Positions 22,936 to 33,510 of a stretch of DNA of 64,000 nucleotides are shown piece by piece. The stretch spans positions 992,001 to 1,056,000 of the forward strand of contig OX621237.1 of assembly GCA_951640165.1 (NCBI GenBank). Direction: 5' to 3'. The DNA comes from Pseudoips prasinana (lineage: Eukaryota > Arthropoda > Insecta > Lepidoptera > Nolidae). The position numbers and the translations under genes are program-made. How positions within the stretch are numbered: position 1 is the stretch's first letter; the number at the start of each line of letters is the position of its first letter. Below the pieces are notes generated by a model that was not told where the DNA came from, did no database searches, and saw only the letters and a list, made by a program, of their open reading frames with translations.

Positions 22936-23190
22936 TCATCTACCACCGTGCGTTTCACAAGAAACTTTTTGCCGCGCCCTACCGTTCTGTGGAATCAATT
23001 AGCTGCGGAGGTATTTCCGATCCGGTATGACATCGCAAACTTCAAGAAGCGAGCCTATTCTTTTCTTAAAGACCGGCAACGCACTTGCGACTCCTCTGGT
23101 GTTGCGAGTGTTCATGGGCGGCGGTGATCACTTACCAACAGGTGACCCACTAGCTCGTTTTCCATCCTATTTTATAAAAACAATATATCG
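22936..23190 (+). pseudogene. LINE reverse transcriptase C-terminus (Jockey/R1-like)
   Basis: A 63-codon open segment ends at a stop at 23125-23127. It contains [20 protein letters not shown] and [16 protein letters not shown], the conserved tail of a Lepidopteran LINE RT. The usual 3' UTR block 'GATCACTTACCAACAGGTGA' and 'TAGCTCGTTTTCCATCC' follow. The frame is intact but lacks all catalytic domains, so this is a dead 5'-truncated copy. Related ends are at 9895 (minus), 37640 and 42495. Confidence 0.8.
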
Positions 23191-23215
23191 TAATCGCGAT
23201 TACATCATCTTGTAG

Positions 23216-23739
23216 CACCAATTTGCAGAATGGGCATCTAATTAAGAAAAAAACTACCTGATTATAAAACGTTAAATACGTAATTAAGTTGTTACTTAAG
23301 TTAGAGCTTAAATTATGTAATGTACCTACTACTGACAGTTGATATTGTAATTATGCTAAATAATAAAATAATTAATTTTACACTAACAAAGTTTTTCCAC
23401 AAATATTTTTAGCCTTTTTATTTGCTCTAAACATATGCACGGTAAACAAACAGAGATAAGATGAGATTCGTCAACAATGAAAAGAGTGAAATTATGATTA
23501 GACGTCAACCTCTGTCAGGCTGTCGACATGGCGTCACGTAACGGACCGCAAACGTAACATCATCTAAAGGCCGGCTTAGCTGACTCGCATACACTTTTCA
23601 TCCTCTATCTGAGGTACGATGAAAATCAAATTAGTTTATTTACATGAAAAAAAATTACAATAGCTACAAAAATACTAAGTTATGCATGTTTCTTGGTAAT
23701 TGAATAAAGGAAACAAATAAAAAAAGAAGCATAGATAAT
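23216..23739. other. Gene-free stretch
   Basis: AT-rich; a GC-richer patch at 23500-23600 has no recognisable product. Confidence 0.35.
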
Positions 23740-23998
23740 CTACTATCTGTAGTAGTAGTTTACTAGTAGTAAGGTACTAATAGTACTGAGCTAGTAGTGC
23801 TGTAGGTACTACTAGTACTGAAGTAGTAGTATTGTGCTAGTAATACTGTACTAGTAGTACTGGACTAGTAGTACTGTGCTAGTGATACTGAACTAGTAGT
23901 ACTGTGCTAGTAATACTGTACTAGTAGTACTGAACTAGTAGTACTGTGCTAGTAATACTGGACTGGTAGTATGTACTAGTACTACTAAACCAGCAGTA
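23740..23998. repeat. 14-bp minisatellite, unit CTAGTARTACTGNN
   Basis: In the central part (about 23836-23970) at least ten units of exactly 14 bp can be read, alternating CTAGTAGTACTGTG, CTAGTAATACTGTA, CTAGTAGTACTGGA and variants. The unit contains the palindromes CTAG and AGTACT, so single strands can pair with themselves. The outer units are degenerate (AGTAGTAGTTTACTAGTAG). Confidence 0.9.
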
Positions 23999-24000
23999 TT

Positions 24001-24385
24001 TATAATCAAATCAAAATCTTATTATAATTGTAATATAGTTTCCCAACCTAAGTCTAGTGTAATAGTACAGTAGTGAGTTTTGTCTTAACTTCGTGCTATT
24101 CTATAATCAATTGAAACATCAAAGAAATATGTGTAGGTGGAAATTCAAAGTGGGTGCCAATCTGGATTGCTTATTCAGTGTAAGCTTAACCATGTTAATG
24201 CTAAGCAGAACGATTACACTAATACGTGAATGTTATACTTTAAAATACAGTATGAAGATGCTTTAGAGGCGTCTATTACTAAAATAAATAGAAAACAATA
24301 TTACAATTTTTTTTAAAGACAGCGCCCGCACCAGTGAATTTAGTCCTTGTGTAACTGCGATAGGACCGACTATTGTAAGTTGACT
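24001..24385. other. Gene-free stretch
   Basis: AT-rich; nothing recognised. Confidence 0.35.
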
Positions 24386-24550
24386 GCACGTGTGGTGCAA
24401 CGGCTAAGACAGTCGCCTCGCCTCTTCGTGTCTCGGGTACGACTCCCGCGCTAGACCACTATTTGTGTGACCCATAAATAGTTGTTCTGAGCCTGGCTGT
24501 AACTTGTGTCTTTACAAACATATATAGACGGACGCAAACATACCTTTAAT
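24386..24550 (+). mobile_element. tRNA-headed SINE, family I, copy 2
   Basis: The head is CACGTGTGGTGCAACGGCTA (A box), followed by 'GTCGCCTCGCCTCTTCGTG', a B box GGGTACGACTCCC (mutated), 'ACTATTTGTGTGACCCATAA' and 'TTGTTCTGAGCCTGG'. This is the best-preserved head of the family. Confidence 0.8.
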
Positions 24551-25151
24551 TCAATATACCGTTCACGTTTCTTGCAATAAATCCCGCAGTCTCGTAGACT
24601 TTCATCTTATTACACATTATGTGACATGATTCAAGGAGCTCAGTCTAACTATCTTATATGTAAGTCTGTACAACTAGCTGAGGATTTGCGAAAAATGTAT
24701 TTAAATTAATTTGACGCTATTATTACTATGAGAATCAGTAATTTCAGTTATCATAGCTGATTCAGTGCAAAATTGTTTATATCGAATGAAAATTTTAAAC
24801 AAAATGCCGTTTTTATCTGAAGACCTACGCATGAAACTGGTCGAGTCTCTAGTATTGCCTTAACTATACCGATTCTGTGTATTCCCCAACTACTGGCTTA
24901 GGTAAAAAGATTTGTACATAGGGTTCTTCCTGAAGCCATGTTGGTTTAAAAAAATGTTTTATCAAAATTATATCAGGGAAGAATTCTGCAGACATCGCGT
25001 TAATGTGGAATTTAGTTTGCCTCTGCGAAGTGTTTCAGCGTTACACATGGAGGGTACCTTATACCAATGGGGTTACTGGCGCTCTTCCCTATGTGCTGAG
25101 AAAAGCTGTTGTGGGCTTCGAGTCAGGTGATTGAACGTAAGGTAACGTAAG
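24551..25151. other. Gene-free stretch
   Basis: Around 24787-24870 there is a LINE-like scrap (the '+' translation gives LSEDLRMKLVESLVLP, a phrase common in LINE RTs), too short to call with confidence. Otherwise nothing. Confidence 0.35.
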
Positions 25152-25278
25152 GTGCACACGGCTACACATCAAGCTATACATTTCCAACATAAGCTGATCT
25201 CGGGTTGTATAGGATTTCCATACAATGAGAGGTCAGCTTATACTGGTAAAGTATAGCTTGATATGTAGCCGTGTGTAC
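25152..25278. repeat. 127-bp imperfect hairpin (MITE-like)
   Basis: The outer arms GTGCACACGGCTACACATCA (25152-) and the complement of GTAGCCGTGTGTAC (to 25278) pair over 28 bp with about three mismatches. The pairing continues inward through ATAAGCTGATCT/AGGTCAGCTTAT and GGTTGTAT/ATACAATG to a 9-nt loop. In total about 58 of 59 positions are in stems with scattered mismatches. It is too long for a typical animal pre-miRNA and more like a short inverted-repeat MITE. No other copy was seen in the window. Confidence 0.85.
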
Positions 25279-26049
25279 TATTGAAAGTTACCATATGATA
25301 TAGTACTCCGCACACCAGCAATTTAACCCATCTGTAAAACTCCTTTCCACGATCACTACATACGTTGCCTGGAAGAGGTCACACTTTACGATAACGCCGC
25401 CGATTATACTATTATAATTTGTATGTTTTTCTCTTTTCAATTGTTTCTTTAAGTATACAATTAAGCGGTTATATACATATTAGCTTACATTAATCAATGT
25501 AATACTTTCGATTGAATAGTGCACAAGTTGTGAACTTTTTGTTTTCTCTAAGAGAGAGAAAATTAATTAATCTTAATAAGTCCGACGTAACCCATAGATT
25601 TACATCAGGCGATTGATATCTGTAAAGAATTTCCATGTGAAAAATAAAGGCTAAACAAACTCAAGATGACTGTACTATTCAAGACCTTTTATACGAGCTT
25701 AATACAAACATACTATAATTGTAGTTAATCTGTACTAAAAACTTATGTAGTAAGATGGTTATGATCGTTCATTACGCTACCGCGGGGGCTTGCAGGGCTC
25801 TATTAGCAGCGGTCGTAAAGCCAGTTTATTGCCTCGATAGAGGGGACGCCAACTTTCTGATTTATAACGCATACCAGCTTGGCCGTCCAGATAGTGACGT
25901 CACCGTGCTACGTAATACACCGCCTTATTGAAAGGGTAAACGATAGTTTTGTTTTATCGGTAAAGATGAAAAGTGGATAGGCTTGTTAAGATCATTTAGT
26001 TTATTACGGAAAAGCCAGTTGCCTTACTTCACCGAGCAGAAAATGACGA
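25279..26049. other. Gene-free stretch
   Basis: No gene. The segment 25760-25930 is GC-richer and single-copy in the window. Confidence 0.35.
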
Positions 26050-26680
26050 GCGAGTTTAAACAAGGTATAAGGTTAGGCCTTATACCTTATATTGCAAAAA
26101 AGAGCTGTAAGAGCTATTTATAATCTTGGCCCGAGAGTGTCTCTAAGAGAAAAGTTCAAAGAGATTAACATTCTAACTGTACCATCTCAGGATATATATG
26201 AAAACGTACTATATGTGCATAAAAATATCGATTCCTTCTGTAAAAGGAGCGATACACATAATGTAAATACTAGATGTAAGAATAATCTCATACTGCATAC
26301 TACCCGTCTCCACAAAATAAATAACTCTTTTATGGGGCAATGTATAAGATTCTATAACAAACTTCCCAATGATATTAGAGAATTAGGTATCTACGAATAA
26401 GTTTAAAAGAATTATTAAAGCCAAATTGTGGAGCAGGGCATATTACAAAATTTCTCATTATTTAAGTGATAAAAGTGCTTGGGATTGAGTAGTTCTGAGT
26501 CAACACACATGATTGTAATTAATCTTAAGTATATTTTATTTTAAAAAAGGATTCCTACTGAGTTTTCTGGCAGTGTTTCTCAGTAGCTGCCACGTCATGC
26601 ACTGCACGGTAGGGTAAAAAAATATGACGATTCCACATAAGTGTAAAATTTTTACGGAATAAATGATTTTGACTTTGAAA
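26050..26680 (+). pseudogene. LINE reverse transcriptase C-terminal half, frameshifted
   Basis: A 102-codon frame at 26092-26400 contains MQKRAVRAIYNLGPRVS, FKEINILTVPSQDIYENVL and FYNKLPNDIRELG, the post-RT region of Jockey/CR1-like LINEs. Just before the stop the frame shifts by one, and the homologous reading continues as FKRIIKAKLWSRAYYKISHY and LSDKSAWD to a stop near 26489. A 3' UTR ends with GGAATAAATGATTTTGACTT near 26680. The catalytic palm is absent. Confidence 0.75.
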
Positions 26681-26997
26681 CAAGTGAAGTATTTACATGG
26701 ATTACTTAAAAATTGGTAAAATTTCGTGCTTCGATGGACGTGTACAGCTGTCGATTCCAGCAGTAGTATTAGATGACAGCCTATAAGCTATGTATTGTCA
26801 GCCTACCGGGCTTCTAACAATTCTGACTCCAGAATAACCTCAAGCCATAGGAATTAAGCTTAAACTGAAATAATAGTATTTGTTGGTTAAGATTTACTAC
26901 GTTGAAAAAAATATCAAAAACTGCGTTCTAAAGCAGTATTTTTTTATTTTAGAAAGTTGGCAGGACGAATTAAGTCTCAACATTTTCGGAATGGATA

Positions 26998-29241
26998 ATT
27001 TTTATTTATTCTTTATTGCACACAGAAATACATATTCATATAAGACATTAGAGCTAGCATGTACACAGGCGAGCTTAACTCAACTATGAGTTCTCTTCCA
27101 GCAAACCTTTGTCAGAGTGAGAGCTTATATGAGATGGGTTAGAAACAGTGCACAACAATTTGACTTAAGAATAATACAAAAATAAAGACAAAACAGAATT
27201 TACCAGTGGTAAATAAATATATACATAAATAAACCTGCTTACTAATACTACATACTAAGTTACTTACGTAACTACATACCTAATTATATAACATATATAT
27301 ACCTATATATATAATAATAAACATATAATATAAACATAAATATTAACTGCCTGCCTGCTTAGTTAATTGAAAGAAGTGTTCTTTTGTTTTTCTCTTAAAC
27401 ACGTCAAGAGATGTTGTAGCGCGAATTGAATGTGGAAGGGCATTCCACAAACGCACTGCTTGGACTGTAAATGATCCGTCATACCGGCTTGAGGAGTGAG
27501 AAGACATTCGAAGTAGAAGTGAAGTGGTTGAACGACAGATTTTTTCTCGCGGGACTAAATACTCAAAGCGTTCACGGAGATATGTGGGAGCATTGGGGTT
27601 ATGAAGGATAGAATAGAGGAATGATAGAATATGACAATCTCGACGTCTCCGAATAGGTAGCCAATTCAACTGCGACCGAAACTCGGACACGTGGTCATAC
27701 TTTCGGAGGCCGTAAATGAATCGGATACATAAATTCTGTAGACGTTCGAGTTTGTTGAGAAGTTCTTCATTTGCATCCAGGAAACAGACATCGGCATAGT
27801 CCAGAAGAGGAAGTAAAAGTGATTGAGCAAGGTAAATTTTAGTGCGAAAAGGCAAGAACTTCTGAAGCCGTTTTAGGGACTGAAATGAACAGTATACTCT
27901 CCTGCTTACTTCTGCAACGTGTTCGGACCATGATAAGGTGCAGTCGATAAATATTCCAAGATTTTTGGCACATTTGGAATAAGTAATGGAAACGTCATCA
28001 TAAATTACAGGAGGTGGACATATATGTACTATTGTGTTAAGCATATACTGGCCACCAATAATGAGAGCTTGTGACTTAGATGGGTTTACCAGAAGGCCAA
28101 AGCTTTTGGCCCAATCGCTAATGTTACCAAGATCACTATTGATGGCAGCTATGGCTAAACTAAAATCCTCCACTTTAAAGTGACGATAAAGCTGCAAGTC
28201 GTCTGCGTAAAGATGGTATTTAGAAGAGATAATTTTGGTAATAGCATTGATAAATACCGAGAAGAGAAGAGGAGAGAGTATGCCACCTTGAGGAACACCT
28301 GCAGTAAGATTACACCACTCGGAGGTAGCCTCGTCGTGACGGACTGACTGCGAGCGCCCTCGAAGATAAGATTCAAACCACACAGTTACTGAAGACGAGA
28401 TATTTAGAGAGGATAGGATACCGAGAAGGATGTCAAAGTCAACTGAATTAAAAGCGCTGCTGAAATCCAGTAACACCATAACCGTTAGTGATTTCCGCTC
28501 TATGGCCAAACGGATGTCATCTGTTATTTTGACCAGAGCTGTAGCAGTACTATGGCCAGGGCGGAAACCAGATTGGAAAGGGCTCAGCAGGCCTTTGGAA
28601 GAGAGATACCGAGAGAGTTGCTGGTTCACAATACTTTCAAGGACTTTGGATAGGATAGGTAGGATAGAAATTGGTCGGTACTGGGATAAGGAAGAAGGAT
28701 TGGCTGATTTAGGAAGCGGTAGAATAAGGGCTTTTTTCCAAATAGAAGGAAAGGAACTTGTCTCCAGGGAGAAGTTAATAAGGTGAGTTATTATAGGAGC
28801 AAGTTCCTCTAGGATAAGGGAGATCATTTGTAGCTGGAGCCCGTCAACTCCTACAGCTTTGGTGGATATTGATCGGAAGGAATTTTTGATATCTCGTTCA
28901 GTAACTGCTGTAAAAGAGAAAGAAGTACAATCTGGCATTGAAAGGTTAGAGAGGTATCTAAGAGTTGAAGATTTGGTGGTGGCACTCAATGCGACTGGTG
29001 GCTGTGAAAAGTGAGTATTGAGGGCATTGAGGTCGACAGCTGTAACACTGCCATTTTCACTTTTGCCAACACCAAGTGATTTTAGAAATTGCCATACTTT
29101 TGCAGTGCTAAGATTATTAATCGAGTTATGTATGTGGCGTCTTTTAGCATCTCGACACATACGACTGCAGCGATTTCGGAGCTTTTTATAGACGTCCCAA
29201 TTTTCATTAGAAGCAACCTTTCTATATCGTCTTAAATCTGT
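26998..29241 (-). mobile_element. Jockey/CR1-like LINE, 5'-truncated
   Basis: The LINE body contains the RT frame (27343-29160, see CDS), an AT-rich 3' UTR of about 340 bp and a terminus 'GTGTGCAATAAAGAATAAAT' at about 26998 (minus strand). In frame, coding is open for 27 codons upstream of the first Met (..LRRYRKVASNENWDVYKKL..) to an in-frame stop at 29242-29244. The apurinic endonuclease expected upstream is missing, so the copy is truncated at its 5' end. It is the least decayed autonomous-type element in the window. Confidence 0.8.
27343..29160 (-). CDS. Non-LTR retrotransposon reverse transcriptase
   Basis: A 605-residue product with the reverse transcriptase motifs in order. QYRPISILPILSKVLE lies near residues 160-175 and QSGFRPGHSTATALV near 196-210. 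DFSSAFNSVDFD (first catalytic aspartate region) is at 232-243, GVPQGGILSPLLFSVFIN at 288-305 and the YADD box at 318-321. The C-terminal tail includes LLDYADVCFLD, CIRFIYGLRKYDHVSEFR and VRLWNALPHSIRA. These fit the Jockey/CR1 superfamily of target-primed LINEs, which reverse-transcribe their own RNA at the insertion site. The frame is uninterrupted through the palm. The true protein likely starts further upstream, since the frame is open to 29241. No endonuclease or ORF1 is present, so this copy is not autonomous as it stands. Confidence 0.85.
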   Translation of the reverse strand: MCRDAKRRHIHNSINNLSTAKVWQFLKSLGVGKSENGSVTAVDLNALNTHFSQPPVALSATTKSSTLRYLSNLSMPDCTSFSFTAVTERDIKNSFRSISTKAVGVDGLQLQMISLILEELAPIITHLINFSLETSSFPSIWKKALILPLPKSANPSSLSQYRPISILPILSKVLESIVNQQLSRYLSSKGLLSPFQSGFRPGHSTATALVKITDDIRLAIERKSLTVMVLLDFSSAFNSVDFDILLGILSSLNISSSVTVWFESYLRGRSQSVRHDEATSEWCNLTAGVPQGGILSPLLFSVFINAITKIISSKYHLYADDLQLYRHFKVEDFSLAIAAINSDLGNISDWAKSFGLLVNPSKSQALIIGGQYMLNTIVHICPPPVIYDDVSITYSKCAKNLGIFIDCTLSWSEHVAEVSRRVYCSFQSLKRLQKFLPFRTKIYLAQSLLLPLLDYADVCFLDANEELLNKLERLQNLCIRFIYGLRKYDHVSEFRSQLNWLPIRRRRDCHILSFLYSILHNPNAPTYLRERFEYLVPREKICRSTTSLLLRMSSHSSSRYDGSFTVQAVRLWNALPHSIRATTSLDVFKRKTKEHFFQLTKQAGS

Positions 29242-29934
29242 TTAAAGGATTTGTGAACTTTTGACATTTGAATTTACTTTATAAGAGTTAATCTGTCTCG
29301 GCACCAATGATTTATCGTCATAGCGACTTATCGTCATACCTGGTGCACGATCTGGTGGTGCGCGGAGTTGGTACCCAGGCGAGTGCCGCTCACTGCACCG
29401 CAGGCCACTTATTTTTGTTAATCAGTGCGTTGCCTTAACTATATTTAAGTAGATTTAAGAACCATAAAAAAAACCTATTTTCTTCCCTACAAATAATTTA
29501 CTACGGTGGTTTATATTCATGTTCACTAGATACTGAAGTAACGAAGGCATTTTGGTAATGTTTTAATTTTTGATGATTAATTGAAACTGTGATTTACTAA
29601 CATAGCTCATGTTTAAGCTTAACTAACAAAAACATTAATAATTATTACCCTATTACCGATAAATTGTACAGAACCATAAATCAAAATACAGTGTAATGTT
29701 AGTAGCTTTTAGAATAGGATACAACACAGTACGTATAGAACTATCAAAAAGTTTTGATAATATATATTATCATCATATAACGAACATGAACTCATTAAAA
29801 TTATATTAAACGTTGGTACTATGAGGTGAGTAATATGTTTTGATGTTGCCAAGGGCTGGTGCGCTCTGCTTTTTAGCGTAGCTATAGAAAGACGCATATT
29901 GTGAATAAAATTTCGTATTTATACATATTTATTT
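29242..29934. other. Gene-free stretch upstream of the LINE
   Basis: Bases 29242-29410 may still be decayed LINE 5' sequence, as a minus-strand reading remains partly open. The rest is AT-rich, with nothing recognised. Confidence 0.35.
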
Positions 29935-30175
29935 TTCATACAGACTCACGCCTGTTTCCCAGAGGGGTAGGCGGAGACAACGGATTTCCACTTGTCACGA
30001 TCCCTGCACACCTCCTTCGGCTCGATTACTGTCATTACATTCATACATGCAATCGTTCATACATGCTCGCTGGTTTAGAGTACTTCTGACCTGCCCTTTC
30101 TTGAGAACGTCTCCGATTTGGTCAGAAAATGTTCGACGAGGTCTTCCCCTTCCGGTTGTCCCATTCACATAGGTC
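29935..30175 (-). mobile_element. LINE 3' end, family G, copy 3 (longest)
   Basis: Read on the minus strand it encodes [20 protein letters not shown], then [16 protein letters not shown], and with frame breaks the final KWKSVVSAYPSGK-like end seen in other copies. It finishes at 'AACAGGCGTGAG' near 29938. The RGRPRRTF stretch is the basic RT tail common in Lepidopteran LINEs. It is pseudogenic, with several stops. Confidence 0.7.
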
Positions 30176-30282
30176 AGATATATTCTTTTGTAAATATTCT
30201 TTCATTCATGCTTTCTAAATAGCCAAACCAATTTTAGTTTTATTTCAATGCAAAATAATTCTTATTTTTTTTAAACATCACT

Positions 30283-30336
30283 CTATTGAATTTTGACAAA
30301 TTGGAGTAGCTTGATGTGCTGGCGCCTGTACTATAG
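30283..30336 (-). mobile_element. MITE family L arm fragment
   Basis: On the minus strand 'GGCGCCAGCACATCAAGCTA' and 'CTCCAATTTGTCAAAATTC' match one arm of the hairpin elements at 43857 and 54388. Only one arm is present. Confidence 0.55.
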
Positions 30337-30482
30337 CAAGCTGAAGATAACTGATAAACATAGTTATATATTTCTGAAAACAAATTATAGAGAAAATACA
30401 CCTAGAAACATAACAAATAATCGTGTCTATCACACAAAAAAATGGTCGTAGTCACTGACCACCTGGCCAACGGGCTAGTCAA
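30325..30482 (-). mobile_element. Diverged tRNA-headed SINE
   Basis: The antisense SINE body (CTGTACTATAGCAAGCTGAA, then AACTGATA, then ACACCTAGAAACA..ACAAATAATCGTG..CACACAAA) is followed by a head-like 'GACCACCTGGCCAACGGGCT'. Old and diverged; the subfamily is uncertain. Confidence 0.5.
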
Positions 30483-31224
30483 TGAGTTTTAATAAGATCT
30501 TTAAGTATGAGTACCACATTAGGAAATCCATGATATAATATATTTATATATTATATTATACACTGATTGTGAATAAAACTTGACCATTTCAGAGCTAAAT
30601 TTTAGCAATAAATCCCATTTTCAATATCGAAATACGGCAACTTAAGAGCATCCAAGCTCCCACTCTTGTTCTGAAGCTACAAAGGAAAATTAATTTTCCA
30701 TGTTGTTACGCCTGATATTATGTTAATTGTATGCATAGGTTGGCTAATGTCTTGTGAAATTGTTTCTCTAAGCCGCTAAACTGGAGATAGAAGGCAATGT
30801 TTCTCAAATAAGTATCGATAGGGCTTGAAGTAGGTTCCATTGTGATAAACTGGAGTATAATGTGTCAAAATCACTTATATATCAGTCTGTAAAAATTGAA
30901 ACTTGTCCACACCTAATAAGAAACTGTTATTTGTCAAAGATATCAAAGTCACGATTCTTTCAAGTTTTATTGAATAGATAACAAGAGATGATCTAGCTGA
31001 TATTGCACACACTGATTCGGTTGTTTAGTTTAAATTGAATATGTATGTTGTAATATTTATTTCCTAAAACATCCCAATTTATTTCTTTTCTCCTTCCATT
31101 CGCAAATAGGTTGTTTACTTACACAACATGAGCTGCTACTAATATAATAGAGATATAAGTTCAAAATTAAAGCTTAGCGATAGAAAAAAAATAACAATAA
31201 TCGCATAGATAAATACATACATAC
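30483..31224. other. Gene-free stretch
   Basis: AT-rich; no gene or repeat recognised. Confidence 0.35.
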
Positions 31225-31385
31225 ATAGACTCACGCCTGTTTCCCAGAGGGGTAGGCAGAGGCAACGGATTTCCATTTGTCACGATCGAGGCAATAGAGG
31301 TTACTGTCATTATATTCTTCATACATGCTCGCCGGTTTAGGGTACTTCTGACCTGCCCTTTCTTAAGAACGTCTCCGATTAGATA
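31225..31385 (-). mobile_element. LINE 3' end, family G, copy 4
   Basis: (CATA)n then GACTCACGCCTGTTTCCCAG, GGGGTAGGCAGAGGCAACGG and, further in, 'ACCTGCCCTTTCTTAAGAAC'. The minus-strand reading encodes [20 protein letters not shown]. It is truncated at about 150 bp. Confidence 0.75.
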
Positions 31386-32309
31386 AATATATAATAAATA
31401 ACGATAGATAGAACGAATTTGCAATTGAAAAGCAATTATAACACAAATACTTATAACTTACCTTAGCATCAGCAAGATACGTAATACGGGTGTGGGATTT
31501 AGAATGCTAAACTGTACTATTTATAATTCGATTGGATTTGCTCCCATTTTACATGCATGCATTTTACTCCCTACCATGTGTGTATAAGGCAAAAGCTTTC
31601 ATTTATATCCGTAAAACAGCTCATGCAATCAAACAAATAGAATTCAGGGAATCTACTACCTTGATTGAATCACTTAGTTTTATTACGCCCTACTCTATGG
31701 GCTAGCCGCCGCTGCAGAGGTAATAACCAGTATCCTTGTAACTGGAGTAGGATTTAAAAAATGTGTACTTTTATCTATTTTTAAACCTTTAAATATTCTG
31801 TTGGTTGATTCTAATGGCTGACTAATACTCAACTTGTACTTTTTATACAGGACATTCGTATATAGCAAAGTCAGCAAAAAAAAATTGTAGCCGTAGTATG
31901 AACTTTTGCCACACCCGGGTAATCCTCACCTATTGCCAATCAATCCTTTAGAAATCTTCTTCATATCATCACTGCTAGCTAAAGGCCTTATCAGAAAATA
32001 TCCACAATAGAATAGAGACATGAAATATTCGCTACATTTTTATTTTCATTTTTTATATCGGGACTAGTTCCTCCCTCTTACCCACCACTGCAACTCCTGT
32101 AAGCCAGGATTAACAGTGACACACAATAAAATGATACTGAGCGGTGGGGCTCAGAAATGTCCCGGGGATTGGCTTTAACTGTCTTGGATCCCGCAACGAA
32201 TTTAATCAGAAAGAAAAAAGGAGGAGTTAGAAAATGAATGTTCCACTTCCCTCCAGAGCAACGCGGGAGACAGAATGATGTAAAGAGCCTATAGCCGCAT
32301 TAATCGCTA
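31386..32309. other. Gene-free stretch
   Basis: No gene recognised. Composition is mixed; the pieces at 32040-32250 look single-copy within the window. Confidence 0.35.
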
Positions 32310-32450
32310 CATTTTGCAACCGCAGTATGATGGTCATAGTAATCAGAGAGGCTCTGCTGCCCGTTTTCTACTAAATATTCCTTCGGAACTACTTCTACAC
32401 CCCCCCCCCAAGAAATATGATAGGGTGGTGATATACCAGGAACCTTACTA
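32310..32450 (-). mobile_element. RTE-type LINE 5' UTR fragment
   Basis: Antisense of the RTE leader: 'GGCTCTGCTGCCCGTTTTCT', 'AAATATTCCTTCGGAACTAC', a C9 run and 'ATAGGGTGGTGATAT'. It matches the leader of the copy at 34688-35471. Isolated. Confidence 0.65.
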
Positions 32451-32642
32451 CTCCATTTTAATATTTCCCCATGCTATAGTCTCCATGATTTACTCATTTA
32501 TCAGCCTCAGCGTATATGACAGGAAGTTTCGCCGAAACCGTACCGTCCGATAATGCACAGGTTTCAGAGTTTGACGGTGAATTACTTGCCAATGGCAAGA
32601 GATGCGATTTTAGGAAGAAAGCAGAAGAAGAAAAGGTAAATC

Positions 32643-32681
32643 ATCCACTTTACAATTGATTGGATCAATTGTAAAGTGGAT
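32643..32681. repeat. Perfect hairpin, 18-bp arms, 3-nt loop
   Basis: 32643-32660 (ATCCACTTTACAATTGAT) is the exact complement of 32664-32681, with loop TGG. It lies about 60 bp upstream of the RTE 3' fragment. Confidence 0.95.
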
Positions 32682-32737
32682 TATTTGCGGCAAAATACAT
32701 CCATTAATTAGAATGTAATACATAGAGCAGAGCACAT

Positions 32738-33032
32738 AGATCAGAAATGTCGAAATCCGCAGGCGAACCAAAGTCACCGACATAGACAAGAATTGCAAAA
32801 CTGAAGTGGCAGTGGGCGGGGCACATAGCTCGTAGAACCAACGGCCGTTGGGGCAGAAAATTGGCGACTACGAACCGGAAGACGCAGCGTGGGCAGGCCC
32901 CCTACAAGATGGACCGATGATCTTGTGCGGGGAATAGCGCAATACCGGCAATTGTGGAGATCTTTGGGGGAGGCCTTTATCCAGTAGTGGACGTCTTTCG
33001 GCTGATATGATGATAATGATGATGATGAAATA
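32738..33032 (+). pseudogene. RTE-type LINE RT C-terminus with 3' tail
   Basis: The plus-strand reading, with frameshifts, gives RRRTKVTDI, then KLKWQWAGHIARRTNGRWG, then TGRRSVGRPPTRWTDDLVRG, then LWRSLGEAFIQ, a stop, WTSFG and a (GATGAT)n tail. This is the conserved C-terminal region of RTE-clade reverse transcriptases, followed by the typical 3' microsatellite. Truncated and broken. Confidence 0.85.
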
Positions 33033-33510
33033 GAGCGAAACATGGTAATTAGTGGTAATGTTTTTAATATTACGTAGTAATGTCTATTAATTTAGGTGAA
33101 AATCTCTTCATCCAAGTGAAGTGTGAGGCAAGTCGTCTACCAGTCTGAACCGCATAGCTTACACCCGCATATACACAAGTGTTAGTAACAACTTCAATTT
33201 AGTTCAATTCAAATTTAGCACGTTACTGAATCCATATGTGCTCAACTTTGCCTCTGTCCCAACTCTGCCAATAGTTTACATAGATTAGATTCCAAATCAA
33301 ACGCGAGTCGCGAGTCATGAGTGAGTCGGACTAGAAATTATAGTAATTAGAAATGGCCCAGATTGCGGGAGCACAACTTTGCTAATATCGCCGTATCGGG
33401 TTCCATGTCTGATTTATGTTCCACTAAATTGTTACCAAGCGAAAGTGAGTCTACATCGGTGGATTTTTCGACGTTTGTTATGTATAATTGAGTTGGTTAC
33501 TATCGTACCT
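33033..33510. other. Gene-free stretch
   Basis: AT-rich; nothing recognised. Confidence 0.35.

Noticed and set aside
25152..25278. miRNA precursor
   Set aside because: The 127-nt stem is much longer than typical animal precursors and there is no expression evidence; kept only as a hairpin/MITE candidate.
26092..26400. 102-codon frame as a possible host gene
   Set aside because: The sequence pattern (QKRAVRAIYNLGPR, FYNKLPNDIREL) is the C-terminal region of a LINE reverse transcriptase, and the frame continues after a one-base shift.
28430..28786. 118-codon plus frame opposite the LINE reverse transcriptase
   Set aside because: It is the antisense shadow of the conserved RT domain on the minus strand.
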